Origin: Streptomyces albireticuli
GTDB lineage: Bacteria; Actinomycetota; Actinomycetes; Streptomycetales; Streptomycetaceae
Direction: 5' to 3'
NCBI RefSeq assembly: GCF_021228125.1
Contig: NZ_JAJQQS010000008.1
Location: 124,001 to 188,000 of the forward strand
DNA length: 64,000 bases
Of the stretch, positions 7,941 through 16,235 are shown piece by piece (position 1 is the stretch's first letter; each line of letters opens with the position of its first letter). The translations under genes were made by a program, and so were the position numbers. The notes below the pieces were generated by a model that had not been told where the DNA came from, made no database searches, and saw only the letters and a program-made list of their open reading frames with translations.

Positions 7941-9110
7941 ATGCCCTTGCCGAAACACCTGCCGTCACTCGGTGGGATGCGTTTCATCGCGGCCCTGACG
8001 GTGTTCACCGCGCATATCGCCGCGCAGCCCATCTTCCGGAACTCCGAGATCAATTCCACGGCACAGGTACCGCTGAACGTCCTGGGTCCCTACGCGGTCT
8101 CGTTCTTCTTCATGCTCAGCGGGTTCGTCCTCACCTGGGCCGGCCTGCCCGACAAATCCCTGACCGCCTTCTGGCGGCGCCGGGTGACCCGCGCGTTCTC
8201 ACTGCACCTGCCCATGCTCCTGGTGACGCTGGCGATCGTGCTGTGGCTCCAGGAACCGAGCATGGGCCGTTCCGTGTGGGACGGATTCCTGACCAATCTC
8301 TTCCTGGTGCAGGCGTGGTTCCCGGACTTCCACGAATACGCCAGCATGAATCCGGTGGCATGGTCGCTCTCCGCCGAGATGCTGTTCTACGCCGTGTTCC
8401 CCTTCCTCTTCGCGGCACTCACCAAGGTGCGCGTCGAGCGGCTGTGGAAATGGGCCGTCTGCCTGGCCGTCGCCGTGGTCGCGGTGCCCTCCGTCGCCCT
8501 GCTGATGCCCACCGACCCGGCGCTGCCCTGGGACGCGAAGATGCCGGAGATGCAGTACTGGTTCATCTACGTGTTCCCGCCCGTCCGGCTCATGGAGTTC
8601 ACGCTCGGCATCGTCATGGCGCTGATCGTGAAGAACGGCCGCTGGGCCGGGCCCAAGCCCCTGGTCTGCGCCCTGACGTTCGGCGCGCTGTACGCGCTCT
8701 CGTTCGCGCTGCCCGACTGGCTGGGCCGCAGCCTGGCGGTCCCGGCCGTCGCCCTGCTGCTCGGCTCGCTCGCCGCGGGCGACGTGCGCGGCGCCCGCTC
8801 GCCCCTGGCCTCGAAGACGATGGTCCTGCTGGGCGAACTCACCTTCGCCTTCTACCTCGTGCACTACCTGGTCATCCAGTACGGGCACCGCTTCCTCGGC
8901 GGTGAGCTGAGCTACTACCGCCAGTGGGACACCCCGGCCGCGACCGGCCTCACGGTGCTCGCCTTCGCGCTCAGCCTCGGCCTCGCCGCCCTCCTCCACT
9001 TCTTCGTGGAGAAGCCCGTCATGCGGACCATCGGCCGGCCGCGGCGCCCGGCCCGGCCCGCCCCCGGCCCGGCCCCGCAGTCGGACCCGACGGCACCCGC
9101 CGCGAAGTAG
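7941..9110 (+). CDS. Membrane O-acyltransferase (acyltransferase-3 family), probable 4''-O-acyltransferase
   Basis: This 389-residue integral membrane protein belongs to the acyltransferase-3 (OafA/YrhL) family. It begins with the family signature LGGMRFIAALTVFTAHIAA, containing the conserved Arg and His, then FFMLSGFVLTWA and many hydrophobic segments, and ends with LHFFVEKPVMR before a Pro/Ala-rich tail. Macrolide relatives acylate the 3-OH of the lactone (MdmB, AcyA) or the 4''-OH of mycarose (CarE, AcyB1, MidE). A second family member adjoins the mdmC-like gene at the right edge, as mdmB does in midecamycin. This copy lies near the AcyB2-like activator, as acyB1 does in carbomycin. The 4'' role is therefore favoured here, by context only. 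ATG 7941 was chosen to give the family N-terminus. Confidence 0.8.
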   Translation: MPLPKHLPSLGGMRFIAALTVFTAHIAAQPIFRNSEINSTAQVPLNVLGPYAVSFFFMLSGFVLTWAGLPDKSLTAFWRRRVTRAFSLHLPMLLVTLAIVLWLQEPSMGRSVWDGFLTNLFLVQAWFPDFHEYASMNPVAWSLSAEMLFYAVFPFLFAALTKVRVERLWKWAVCLAVAVVAVPSVALLMPTDPALPWDAKMPEMQYWFIYVFPPVRLMEFTLGIVMALIVKNGRWAGPKPLVCALTFGALYALSFALPDWLGRSLAVPAVALLLGSLAAGDVRGARSPLASKTMVLLGELTFAFYLVHYLVIQYGHRFLGGELSYYRQWDTPAATGLTVLAFALSLGLAALLHFFVEKPVMRTIGRPRRPARPAPGPAPQSDPTAPAAK

Positions 9111-9130
9111 CGGACGGAAGACGCGGAACG

Positions 9131-9181
9131 GGAACGACCTGTGGGGGGTGCGCCGACGGCGCACCCCCCACAGGTCGTTCC
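9131..9181. terminator. Perfect bidirectional hairpin terminator
   Basis: A perfect 24-bp inverted repeat (9131-9154 with 9158-9181) has a 3-base loop GAC. It lies between the convergent acyltransferase and SgcJ/EcaC-like genes. Confidence 0.9.
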
Positions 9182-9198
9182 CCGCCTACGGGCCGGGT

Positions 9199-9618
9199 TC
9201 AGCTGTTGCGGAAGGTGTTCGACCCCGCGATGATCCGCCAGCCCTCGTCCTCCCGGGAGACGACGTACAGCGGGGCGCCCTTGGGGCCCTCGACGGGCTC
9301 GCCGGCCTCGGTGACCGGGCTCTGCACGACGTTGACGGCGATGACGTCGGGCCGGACGGGCAGCAGGCCGGTCACCTCGTAGCGGACGAACTGCTCGGCC
9401 AGCATCGGCAGCGCGCGCCGCGCGGCCTCGGTGATGGCCTCCCGGCCCTGGCTGACGTGGCCCATGGCATTGGTCCACGTGGCGTTCCGCGCGTACGTCT
9501 CGCCCAGGGCGTCGGCGTCGTGCGCGTTGAAGGCGTCCTCCAGCGCCTGCACGACGCCGCGCACGGCCGTCTCGACCTCGGAAGTGAGCACGCTCTCCGT
9601 GTTGCCGGCAACTGACAT
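9199..9618 (-). CDS. SgcJ/EcaC-family (SnoaL/NTF2-fold) small protein
   Basis: This 139-residue protein has the layout of NTF2-fold SgcJ/EcaC proteins: an N-terminal helix with ALEDAFNAHDADALGETYA, then NATWTNAMGHVSQGREAI, and a C-terminal strand region GWRIIAGSNTF. Such proteins are often annotated as oxidoreductases, isomerases or binding proteins without firm biochemical proof, and no role in 16-membered macrolide synthesis is established. The ATG at 9618 opens directly on the domain; longer in-frame starts would add a sequence overlapping the promoter. It is the last gene of the minus-strand block but has its own MerR-type promoter, so it may be controlled separately. Confidence 0.7.
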   Translation of the reverse strand: MSVAGNTESVLTSEVETAVRGVVQALEDAFNAHDADALGETYARNATWTNAMGHVSQGREAITEAARRALPMLAEQFVRYEVTGLLPVRPDVIAVNVVQSPVTEAGEPVEGPKGAPLYVVSREDEGWRIIAGSNTFRNS

Positions 9619-9683
9619 GAGGACCACCGCTCTCCGTCGACTGATACGTTCCGCCGACCCCGCTCCCGGTTCCGGCACCGCCC

Positions 9684-9714
9684 ATTCGACAACCTCGACC
9701 AAGATCGAGGTCAA
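9684..9714 (-). promoter_or_regulatory. MerR-type promoter/operator (19-bp spacer with dyad)
   Basis: On the minus strand, -35 TTGACC (9714-9709) and -10-like TCGAAT (9689-9684) are 19 bp apart. The spacer holds the perfect dyad ACCTCGA-N6-TCGAGGT (9692-9711 on the + strand). The long spacer with a centred dyad is the hallmark of MerR-family control. It lies 66 bp before the SgcJ/EcaC-like gene. No MerR gene is in the window. Confidence 0.65.
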
Positions 9715-9759
9715 GAGGATGTGACCGAACCGTCAGTAGGTGACAGCGGCGGTCGGCGG

Positions 9760-11190
9760 TCAGTACGCGGCGTGCGCGCAGGCGATCAGCGTACGGAGCT
9801 CCACATTGAGGTAGTGGCCGTGCGCGAGCAGCTCCGTGAGCTGCCCGAACGTCGCCCAGCGGAACCCCGGCGGGCAGTCCACCGGCAGCTCCGGGCCCGC
9901 CTCGACCACCAGGTAGCGGGTCCGCGCGTGGTAGAAGCGGCCGCCCTCCTCCGACTGGACCGCGTCGTAGCGGATCCGGTCCGGGCCGCCGGCGCGCACG
10001 TAGTCCAGGTACGGGACGGCCGCGGCGTCCGGCCCGGCCGCACGGTGCTGGACGGTCGGACCGAACTCCGCCACGTTCAGCGTCCCGACGTCCGAGCGCG
10101 CCGCCACCAGGGCGTGCAGCACCCCGCCGATCCGCCGCACCACCAGCGCGGCCAGCCCCTGCGAGCAGGGCCGTAGCAGCGGCTGGGTCCACGACGCCAC
10201 CTCGCGCCGCTCCGCCGTGACACCCACCGCCATGATCTCGAAGCGGCGGCCGCTGCGGTGCCGGATCGCGCTCCCGTCCCGCCGCCACCCGTCCTCGTAC
10301 GCGCGCTCCAGCGGCACGCTCTGCTGCCGCAGCACCCGCAGCGCCTGGACGTCGGTGAGGCAGCTGGTGACCGCGTGCAGGTCGTGCCGCGGCGTGGGGT
10401 CACCGTAGAAGGACCGCCGGAGCGCGGCCCCGAAGCCGTCGCCGTCGCCGTCGTCCGCGCCGTGCGCCGTCGGCAGACAGGCCAGCACGGAACGGGTGTC
10501 CATGTTGACGAGGTCGTCGAGCCGCAGCAGTCCACGAATCTGACCGAGGGTCAGCCAGCGGAAGGAGTCGTCCGTCGGCACCTCCGCGTCGATCTCCACG
10601 ACCATGTTGCGGTTGCGCTTGTGCAGGAACCAGTCGGCCTGCTCGGACTGGATGGCGTCCACCAGGACGCGCCGGCGCGGGTGCTGGATGAAGTGGTCCA
10701 GGAACGGCGTCGCGCGGCCGTGGTGCACCTCGTCGAAATTGCTCCGGGTGGCCTGCACGGTGGGGGAGAGCTGGAGCCCGTTGACGTTGCCGGGCTCCGG
10801 TTTGGCCTGCATCAGGAAGTGCAGCACCCCGTCGAACTCCCGGGCCAGCACGCCCAGCAGCCCCACCTCGGGCTGCACGATGATCGGCTGCACCCGGTCC
10901 ACGGGATCGGCGTCCGAGCTGGTGCGCAGCCCCTCGATGGAGAAGAACCGGCCCGTCTCGTGCCGCAGGTCGCCGGTGCCGGGCTCGAAGTACCACCGCC
11001 GCAGACCGGCGAACGGGATCGGCTCGGCCCGGAAGTGGTGCGCCCGCCCGTAGGCGGCCAGCCAGCCGGGCACGTCCGCCGTGGGCGTGACCCGGCTGTC
11101 GGGCGTGCCGGCCGAGAGCCGCACCCGCCCGGCCGTGAGCCGGCGGTCGGCGTAGTCGGCCTCGGCCACGGACCCCGGTTCAGGACGCAT
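9760..11190 (-). CDS. NDP-hexose 2,3-dehydratase
   Basis: This 476-residue protein is of the TylCVI/TylX3 type, which removes the C2 hydroxyl of dTDP-4-keto-6-deoxyglucose as the first step to 2-deoxysugars. The family's internal duplication is clear: the first half has PTVQATRSNFDEVHHGRATP, DAIQSEQADWF and FRWLTLGQIRGLL, and the second half repeats FGPTVQ, DAVQSEEGGRFY and FRWATFGQLTELL. A 2,3-dehydratase is not needed for mycaminose, so it points to a second sugar, most simply L-mycarose; the partner 3-ketoreductase, C-methyltransferase and 4-ketoreductase are not in the window. It follows rmlB by 81 bp in the minus-strand block. The ATG at 11190 gives normal family length. Confidence 0.9.
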   Translation of the reverse strand: MRPEPGSVAEADYADRRLTAGRVRLSAGTPDSRVTPTADVPGWLAAYGRAHHFRAEPIPFAGLRRWYFEPGTGDLRHETGRFFSIEGLRTSSDADPVDRVQPIIVQPEVGLLGVLAREFDGVLHFLMQAKPEPGNVNGLQLSPTVQATRSNFDEVHHGRATPFLDHFIQHPRRRVLVDAIQSEQADWFLHKRNRNMVVEIDAEVPTDDSFRWLTLGQIRGLLRLDDLVNMDTRSVLACLPTAHGADDGDGDGFGAALRRSFYGDPTPRHDLHAVTSCLTDVQALRVLRQQSVPLERAYEDGWRRDGSAIRHRSGRRFEIMAVGVTAERREVASWTQPLLRPCSQGLAALVVRRIGGVLHALVAARSDVGTLNVAEFGPTVQHRAAGPDAAAVPYLDYVRAGGPDRIRYDAVQSEEGGRFYHARTRYLVVEAGPELPVDCPPGFRWATFGQLTELLAHGHYLNVELRTLIACAHAAY

Positions 11191-11271
11191 GGCTCCCCCT
11201 GGGACCGTACGGGCGAGGGCCGCGCCGCCGCGCGTACGGGCCGGGCGGCACTTCAGTTGCGGACACGGAGG

Positions 11272-12303
11272 TCATCGTCCTTTCATGAGGGGCTCCCACC
11301 ACGCGCGGTTCTCGCGATACCAGCGCACGGTCTCCGCCAGGCCCTCGTCGACACCGACCCGCGGCGCGTAACCCAGCTCGGCGGAGATCTTGGCGAAGTC
11401 GACCGAGTAGCGCCGGTCGTGGCCCTTGCGGTCGGGCACCCGCCGCACCGCCGACCAGTCCGCCCCGCACAGCTCCAGCAGGCGTTCCGTCAGCTCGGTG
11501 TTGGACAGTTCGGTGCCGCCGCCGATGTTGTAGACCTCGCCCGGCCGGCCGCCCAGGGCCACCAGCGCGATGCCCCGGCAGTGGTCGTCGACGTGCAGCC
11601 AGTCGCGCCGGTTGCCCCCGTCGCCGTACAGCGGGACGGTCCCGCCGTCGAGGAGGCTGCCCGTGAACAGCGGGACGACCTTCTCGGGGTACTGGTACGG
11701 GCCGTAGTTGTTGGAGCAGCGGGTCACGCACACCGGCAGCCCGTGCGTGCGGTGGAACGCCAGCGCCAGCATGTCCGACGCGGCCTTGGACGCGGCGTAG
11801 GGCGAGTTGGGGCTGAGCGGCTGGTCCTCCGGCCAGGACCCCTCCTCGATCGACCCGTACACCTCGTCCGTCGACACGTGCACGAACCGCTCGGGTCCGA
11901 CCTCCAGCGCCTCCCGCAGCAGGGTGTGGGTACCCAGCACATTGGTGCGGACGAACGCCCCGGCGTCCTCGATGGACCGGTCCACGTGCGACTCGGCCGC
12001 GAAGTGCACCACCAGGTCGGCACCCGCCATGGCCCCGGCGACCGCGGCACCGTCGCAGATGTCCCCGGTGACGACGCGCAGCCGGGGCGAGTCGCCGACC
12101 TCGTCCAGATTGGCGAGGTTGCCCGCGTACGTCAGCGCGTCCAGGACCACCACCTCGGGTTCGCCGAACCCCGGCAGGGAACCGTCCAGCAGCGCGGTCA
12201 CGAAGCGCGAACCTATGAAGCCGGCACCGCCCGTCACCAGGACCCGCCGGAAGCGCCGCGCCGCGGCGGGCGCCGGACGCGCCGGGTCAGGCAGCTCCGG
12301 CAT
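11272..12303 (-). CDS. rmlB: dTDP-glucose 4,6-dehydratase
   Basis: This 343-residue extended SDR converts dTDP-glucose to dTDP-4-keto-6-deoxyglucose, the branch point for both predicted sugars. The NAD motif is VTGGAGFIGSRFV near the N-terminus. The catalytic Asp-Glu pair is in HVSTDEVYGSIE, the YxxxK motif is NSPYAASKAASD, and the NNYGPYQYPEK segment is typical. Its start overlaps the end of rmlA by 17 bases, which suggests coupled translation. It equals TylAII in function. Confidence 0.95.
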   Translation of the reverse strand: MPELPDPARPAPAAARRFRRVLVTGGAGFIGSRFVTALLDGSLPGFGEPEVVVLDALTYAGNLANLDEVGDSPRLRVVTGDICDGAAVAGAMAGADLVVHFAAESHVDRSIEDAGAFVRTNVLGTHTLLREALEVGPERFVHVSTDEVYGSIEEGSWPEDQPLSPNSPYAASKAASDMLALAFHRTHGLPVCVTRCSNNYGPYQYPEKVVPLFTGSLLDGGTVPLYGDGGNRRDWLHVDDHCRGIALVALGGRPGEVYNIGGGTELSNTELTERLLELCGADWSAVRRVPDRKGHDRRYSVDFAKISAELGYAPRVGVDEGLAETVRWYRENRAWWEPLMKGR

Positions 12304-13195
12304 GGGTCGCCACCTCCATCAGATAGGCGCCGTACCCCGACGCGCCGAGCTCACGGCCCAGCCGGTACACGGCCTCCGCGTCGATGAACCCCATGCGCAG
12401 GGCGATCTCCTCGATGCAGGCGATCCGCACGCCCTGCCGCTGCTCCAGCAGCTGCACGTACTGGCTGGCCTGCAACAGGGAGTCGTGCGTGCCCATGTCC
12501 AGCCAGGCGAAGCCGTGGCCCAGCTCGATCAGCCGGGCCCGGCGCTGCTCCAGGTACACCTTGTTGACGTCGGTGATCTCCAGCTCGCCGCGCGCGGAGG
12601 GCCGGATGTTCTTGGCGATGTCGACGACGTCGTTGTCGTACAGGTAGAGCCCGGTGACGGCCAGGTTCGAGCGCGGCCGCTCGGGCTTCTCCTCCAGGGA
12701 GAGCAGCAGCCCGTCCTCGTCGATCTCGCCGACGCCGTAGCGCCGCGGATCGCTCACCGGGTAGCCGAACAGCACACAGCCGTCCAGGTGCCGGATGCTG
12801 CCCTGGAGCACGGAGGAGAACCCGGGCCCGTGGAAGATGTTGTCGCCCAGGATCAGCGCCACCGGGGAGTCCCCGATGTGCCCGGCGCCGATGGTGAGCG
12901 CCTGGGCGATGCCCTGGGGCTCGGCCTGCTCCGCGTAGGTGATCTCCAGGCCCAGCCGGGAGCCGTCGCCCAGCACCCGCCGGAACAGCGGGATGTGCTG
13001 GGGCGAGGAGATGACCTGGATCTCGCGGATGCCGCCCAGCATGAGCATCGCGAGCGGGTAGTAGATCATCGGTTTGTTGTAGACCGGCAGTAGCTGCTTG
13101 GAGAGCGTCCCGGTCAGGGGCCGCAGCCGGGTGCCCCCGCCGCCGGCGAGGATGATCCCCTTCATCGGCGGCCGCCCCGGTGTCGTCTGGGTCAT
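12287..13195 (-). CDS. rmlA: Glucose-1-phosphate thymidylyltransferase
   Basis: This 302-residue nucleotidyltransferase makes dTDP-glucose from glucose-1-phosphate and dTTP. The signature IILAGGGGTRLRPLTGTLSK holds the catalytic Arg, followed by QLLPVYNKPMIYYPL and LGDNIFHGPG for metal and sugar binding. ATG 13195 overlaps the aminotransferase stop (ATGA), arguing for this start; an internal ATG at 13165 would also give a normal N-terminus. It is the first committed step of dTDP-sugar supply (TylAI role). Confidence 0.95.
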   Translation of the reverse strand: MTQTTPGRPPMKGIILAGGGGTRLRPLTGTLSKQLLPVYNKPMIYYPLAMLMLGGIREIQVISSPQHIPLFRRVLGDGSRLGLEITYAEQAEPQGIAQALTIGAGHIGDSPVALILGDNIFHGPGFSSVLQGSIRHLDGCVLFGYPVSDPRRYGVGEIDEDGLLLSLEEKPERPRSNLAVTGLYLYDNDVVDIAKNIRPSARGELEITDVNKVYLEQRRARLIELGHGFAWLDMGTHDSLLQASQYVQLLEQRQGVRIACIEEIALRMGFIDAEAVYRLGRELGASGYGAYLMEVATHAGAA

Positions 13196-14355
13196 CGTTT
13201 CTCCGTCGGTTGAGGAAGACGGCGGCCGGCCCCCGCCGCGCCGCCGGTGGCCGCCACCGCCGCCACGACGGCCGCCACCACGGCGTCGGCCTCGTCGTCG
13301 CCGAGATGGGGTCCGAGGGGCAGGCTGAGCGCCTCCGCCGCCAGGCGTTCGGTGCGCGGGTGGGCGCCCTCCGGCGCGCCGGCCGGGTCGTCCGCGTAGG
13401 CCGGGGAGCGGTGCGGCGGCACGGGGTAGTGGATCAGCGTCGCCACCCCCGCCCGGTCCAGCTCACGGCGGAGCGCGTCGCGCTCCGCGCCGCGGATCAC
13501 ATACAGGTGCCACACCGGGTCGGCCCAGGGGGCGGCCTCCGGGAGGACGATGCCCGGCACCCCGGCCAGCGCCTTCCCGTAGCGGGCGGCCACCGCGGCC
13601 CGGCGGGCGTTCCAGGCGTCGAGGCGCGGCAGCTTGGCGCGCAGCACCGCGGCCTGGAACTCGTCGAGCCGGGAGTTGCCGGCGCGCACCTCGTGCCGGT
13701 ACTTCTCCCGGGACCCGAAGTTGCGCAGCAGCCGCACCCGTTCGGCGACGGCGGCGTCGGAGGTGACGACCGCCCCGCCGTCGCCCATCGCGCCCAGGTT
13801 CTTGCCCGGGTAGAAGCTGAAGGCGACCACGTGCCCGGAGCCGGTCCGGCGGCCCCGGTAGCGGGCGCCGTGCGCCTGCGCCGCGTCCTCCACGACCGCG
13901 AGGCCGTGCCGGGCGGCGAGTGCCAGCAGCGGGTCCATGTCGGCCGGGTGGCCGTACAGATGGACGGGCAGCACGGCCCGGGTGCGCGGCGTCAGGGCCG
14001 CCTCGACCAGCCCGAGGTCCATGGAATGCCCGTCCGGCGACGGGTCCACGGGCACCGGCCGGGCCCCGGTCGCGGACACGGCCAGCCAGGTGGCGATGAA
14101 GGTGTGCGCGGGCACCACCACCTCGTCGCCGGGGCCGATGCCCAGGGCGCGCAGCGCCAGCTCCAGCGCGTCGCAGCCGCTGCCGACGGCGACGCAGTGC
14201 TCGTTGCCGCAGTATGCCGCGAACTCCGCCTCGAACGCGTCGAGTTCCGGGCCGAGGAGGTAGCGGCCCGACGCGGCGACCCGGCCGAGCGCGGCGTCGA
14301 TGTCGGCCCGCAGCTCCCGGTAGGGGGCCTTCAGGTCGAGGAAGGGCACGTTCAC
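13192..14355 (-). CDS. dTDP-3-keto-6-deoxyhexose 3-aminotransferase (DegT/DnrJ/EryC1 family)
   Basis: This 387-residue PLP-dependent sugar aminotransferase installs the C3 amino group of the mycaminose precursor. The PLP lysine is in FSFYPGKNLGAMGDGG. The phosphate/substrate segments GSGCDALELALRALGIGPG and VEDAAQAHGARY, plus the C-terminal VWHLYVIR, match the TylB/DesV/FdtB group. The GTG at 14355 overlaps the ketoisomerase stop (GTGA), and its own stop overlaps the rmlA start, so three genes are coupled. Pairing with a 3,4-ketoisomerase indicates a 3-amino sugar rather than a 4-amino sugar. Confidence 0.9.
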   Translation of the reverse strand: MNVPFLDLKAPYRELRADIDAALGRVAASGRYLLGPELDAFEAEFAAYCGNEHCVAVGSGCDALELALRALGIGPGDEVVVPAHTFIATWLAVSATGARPVPVDPSPDGHSMDLGLVEAALTPRTRAVLPVHLYGHPADMDPLLALAARHGLAVVEDAAQAHGARYRGRRTGSGHVVAFSFYPGKNLGAMGDGGAVVTSDAAVAERVRLLRNFGSREKYRHEVRAGNSRLDEFQAAVLRAKLPRLDAWNARRAAVAARYGKALAGVPGIVLPEAAPWADPVWHLYVIRGAERDALRRELDRAGVATLIHYPVPPHRSPAYADDPAGAPEGAHPRTERLAAEALSLPLGPHLGDDEADAVVAAVVAAVAATGGAAGAGRRLPQPTEKR

Positions 14356-14951
14356 GTCAGGCTCCGGGCGTCGCGCAGGAAGGTGTCGTAGTCCCGGTAG
14401 TAGTCGGACTCCTCGTAGTGCCGGGACGCGAGGACCAGGGCGACGGAGTCCGGCGCGAAGTCCTTCAGCACCCGCCACACCATCGGCCCGATGTAGAGCC
14501 CGGCGCCCGGCTCGTCCAGCCGGTACGTGGCCCGCCGGAACCCGTCGTCCAGGCTGATCGAGAAGCCGCCGTGCACGGCGATGACGAGCTGTTCCAGGGT
14601 GCGGTGCCCGTGCAGCCCGCGCGGCGGCGAGGACGCGGCCTGGCCGTGCATGTAGTAGACCCGCTCGATGGCGAAGTCCACGGTCATGCCCGACTCGACC
14701 ACGGAGAGGCTGCCGCGCGGGTCGATGTGCTGTTCGAGCCGGATCAGCCGGCACGGCTTGACCCGGCCGACGGGGCCGGGGTCCGGGGCACCGGCGGCCC
14801 CGGCCGGGCCGGGGGCGTTCTCGTGGTCCGGGGCCTCGGCCGGCTGCCCGGCGGTGTTCTCGGCGATGGCGGCGCTCCTCTCGGGACGGGGCGCGGCTCC
14901 GCGGCCGGCGCGGACCGCGGAACCCGGGGCCGGCGGCCCGGTCAGCTCCAC
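14352..14951 (-). CDS. dTDP-4-keto-6-deoxyglucose 3,4-ketoisomerase (Tyl1a/FdtA/QdtA-like)
   Basis: This cupin-fold isomerase moves the keto group from C4 to C3 before amination. The core is HIDPRGSLSVVESG, RVYYMHG, RGLHGHRTLEQLV with the two catalytic histidines, LYIGPMVW and the tail EESDYYRDYDTFL. Gluco (Tyl1a/QdtA) and galacto (FdtA) products are not distinguishable with confidence; mycaminose needs the gluco form. The start is uncertain. GTG 14951 overlaps the P450 stop and gives 199 residues, with a long Ala/Pro/Gly-rich leader of about 60 residues before the fold. No ATG or GTG lies closer in frame. An ATC at 14867, seven bases after a fine GAGGAG site, would give 171 residues. Confidence 0.85.
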   Translation of the reverse strand: MELTGPPAPGSAVRAGRGAAPRPERSAAIAENTAGQPAEAPDHENAPGPAGAAGAPDPGPVGRVKPCRLIRLEQHIDPRGSLSVVESGMTVDFAIERVYYMHGQAASSPPRGLHGHRTLEQLVIAVHGGFSISLDDGFRRATYRLDEPGAGLYIGPMVWRVLKDFAPDSVALVLASRHYEESDYYRDYDTFLRDARSLT

Positions 14952-16150
14952 TCGACGTGGACGGGCAGGTACTTGGCCGTCAGCTGGTCGGCCTCGTAGT
15001 AGAGGGTGTTGTCGTGGTCGATCCGGAACGAGCCGACCTGGTCCAGCAGCAGCTCCAGCAGCACCTTGCCCTCCAGCCGGGCCAGGAAGGCGCCCAGGCA
15101 GTGGTGGATGCCGTGCCCGAAGGCCATGTGCCGGGTGCCCGTGCGCCGGATGTCGAAGGTGTCCGGGTCGGGGAAGTGCCCGGGGTCGCGGTTGGCCGAC
15201 TGGCTCCACGCGATGACCATCTCGCCCTTCTTCATGACCGGGCCGAGGATGTCCGTGTCCTCCTTGAGGAACCGGAAGATGTTGTTGAACGGGCTGCGGT
15301 AGCGCAGCGTCTCCTCGATCGCGCCCGCCGCCAGCTCCCGGTCGGCGCGCAGGTCGGCCAGGGCCTGCGGGTTCTCCTCCAGCACCAGGAAGAGGTTGCT
15401 GAGCAGGGTGCTGGACGACACGTGCCCGGCGGTCAGCAGCAGCGCGACGATGTTGACGATCTCCACGTCGGTGAGCCGGACACCGTCCTGCTCGGCCTGG
15501 ACCAGGCCGGTGATCAGGTCGTCGGCCGGGTTCTCGCGCTTGTTCCGGATCTGCTCCAGGAGGTAGTCGGTCATCTCCTGGAGGGCCGGGCCGATCGTCT
15601 CGCTGAAGTTGTCGGGCAGGTTCGGGTATTCCAGCCCCTCGTTGGTCAGCAGCGTGTCGACCCACTCGCGGAACACATCGCGGTCCGAGGCCGGGATGCC
15701 CAGCAGCTCGGCGATCACGATGACCGGCAGCGCGTACGAGAGGTCGCCGACGACGTCGATCGTCTCCCGGCCCCGCACCTGGTCCAGCAGCTCCTGGTTG
15801 ATCTCCCGGATCCGGGGCTCCAGGGCGGCCATCCGCTTGGGCGTGAACGCCTGGCTGACCAGCTTGCGCATCGGCCCGTGGGCCGGCGGGTCGAGGGCGC
15901 CGATGGTGCCCGGCCCGATGATCATCTCCAGCTCGGGCGGGGTCGGCATGACCTGGTTGAAGTCGGAGGAGAAGAACTCCGGATGGGTCGAGACGGTCAG
16001 GTAGTCGTCGTAGCGGAAGACCTGCCACGCCTGCCGGCCCTCGTCCCAGAAGACCGGGTGGTGGGCCCGGTTGAAGGCGAACCAGGCCAGCAGCTCCTGG
16101 GCGTCGGCCTCCTTGCTGAGCTCCAACGGCTCTGTCACGGCCTCGGTCAT
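14942..16150 (-). CDS. Cytochrome P450, probable C6-ethyl side-chain oxidase (TylI-like)
   Basis: This 402-residue bacterial P450 has I-helix LLLTAGHVSSST, ETLRYRSPF with the ExxR pair, and the heme loop FGHGIHHCLGAFLARLEGK with its Cys ligand. In tylosin and spiramycin pathways a P450 of this kind oxidises the ethyl branch to the aldehyde of the finished drug, and the PKS here places an ethyl branch at C6; regiospecificity is inferred, not read. ATG 16150 has AAGGAG nine bases upstream. It is the first gene of the minus-strand sugar operon and carries the best example of the TRTGTCA promoter. Confidence 0.85.
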   Translation of the reverse strand: MTEAVTEPLELSKEADAQELLAWFAFNRAHHPVFWDEGRQAWQVFRYDDYLTVSTHPEFFSSDFNQVMPTPPELEMIIGPGTIGALDPPAHGPMRKLVSQAFTPKRMAALEPRIREINQELLDQVRGRETIDVVGDLSYALPVIVIAELLGIPASDRDVFREWVDTLLTNEGLEYPNLPDNFSETIGPALQEMTDYLLEQIRNKRENPADDLITGLVQAEQDGVRLTDVEIVNIVALLLTAGHVSSSTLLSNLFLVLEENPQALADLRADRELAAGAIEETLRYRSPFNNIFRFLKEDTDILGPVMKKGEMVIAWSQSANRDPGHFPDPDTFDIRRTGTRHMAFGHGIHHCLGAFLARLEGKVLLELLLDQVGSFRIDHDNTLYYEADQLTAKYLPVHVEWS

Positions 16151-16191
16151 CGGCCATTCTCCTTGGGAAAGTAGTGGTGCGACGCCGGCCG

Positions 16192-16235
16192 ACCCTACGA
16201 ATCGCCAAGATCGCCGACAAGGCGGACCTGACACA
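16192..16235 (-). promoter_or_regulatory. Predicted promoter with TRTGTCA box, for the P450-sugar operon
   Basis: On the minus strand, box TGTGTCA (16235-16229) is followed after 8 bp by -35 TTGTCG (16220-16215), a 17-bp spacer and -10 TAGGGT (16197-16192). The P450 starts at 16150. All three parts fit a vegetative-type Streptomyces promoter. Confidence 0.7.
16218..16235. repeat. 18-bp direct repeat, left copy
   Basis: CAAGGCGGACCTGACACA occurs exactly here and at 17607-17624, same orientation, flanking the ketoreductase gene. It includes the P450 activator box and most of the -35. Confidence 0.85.
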
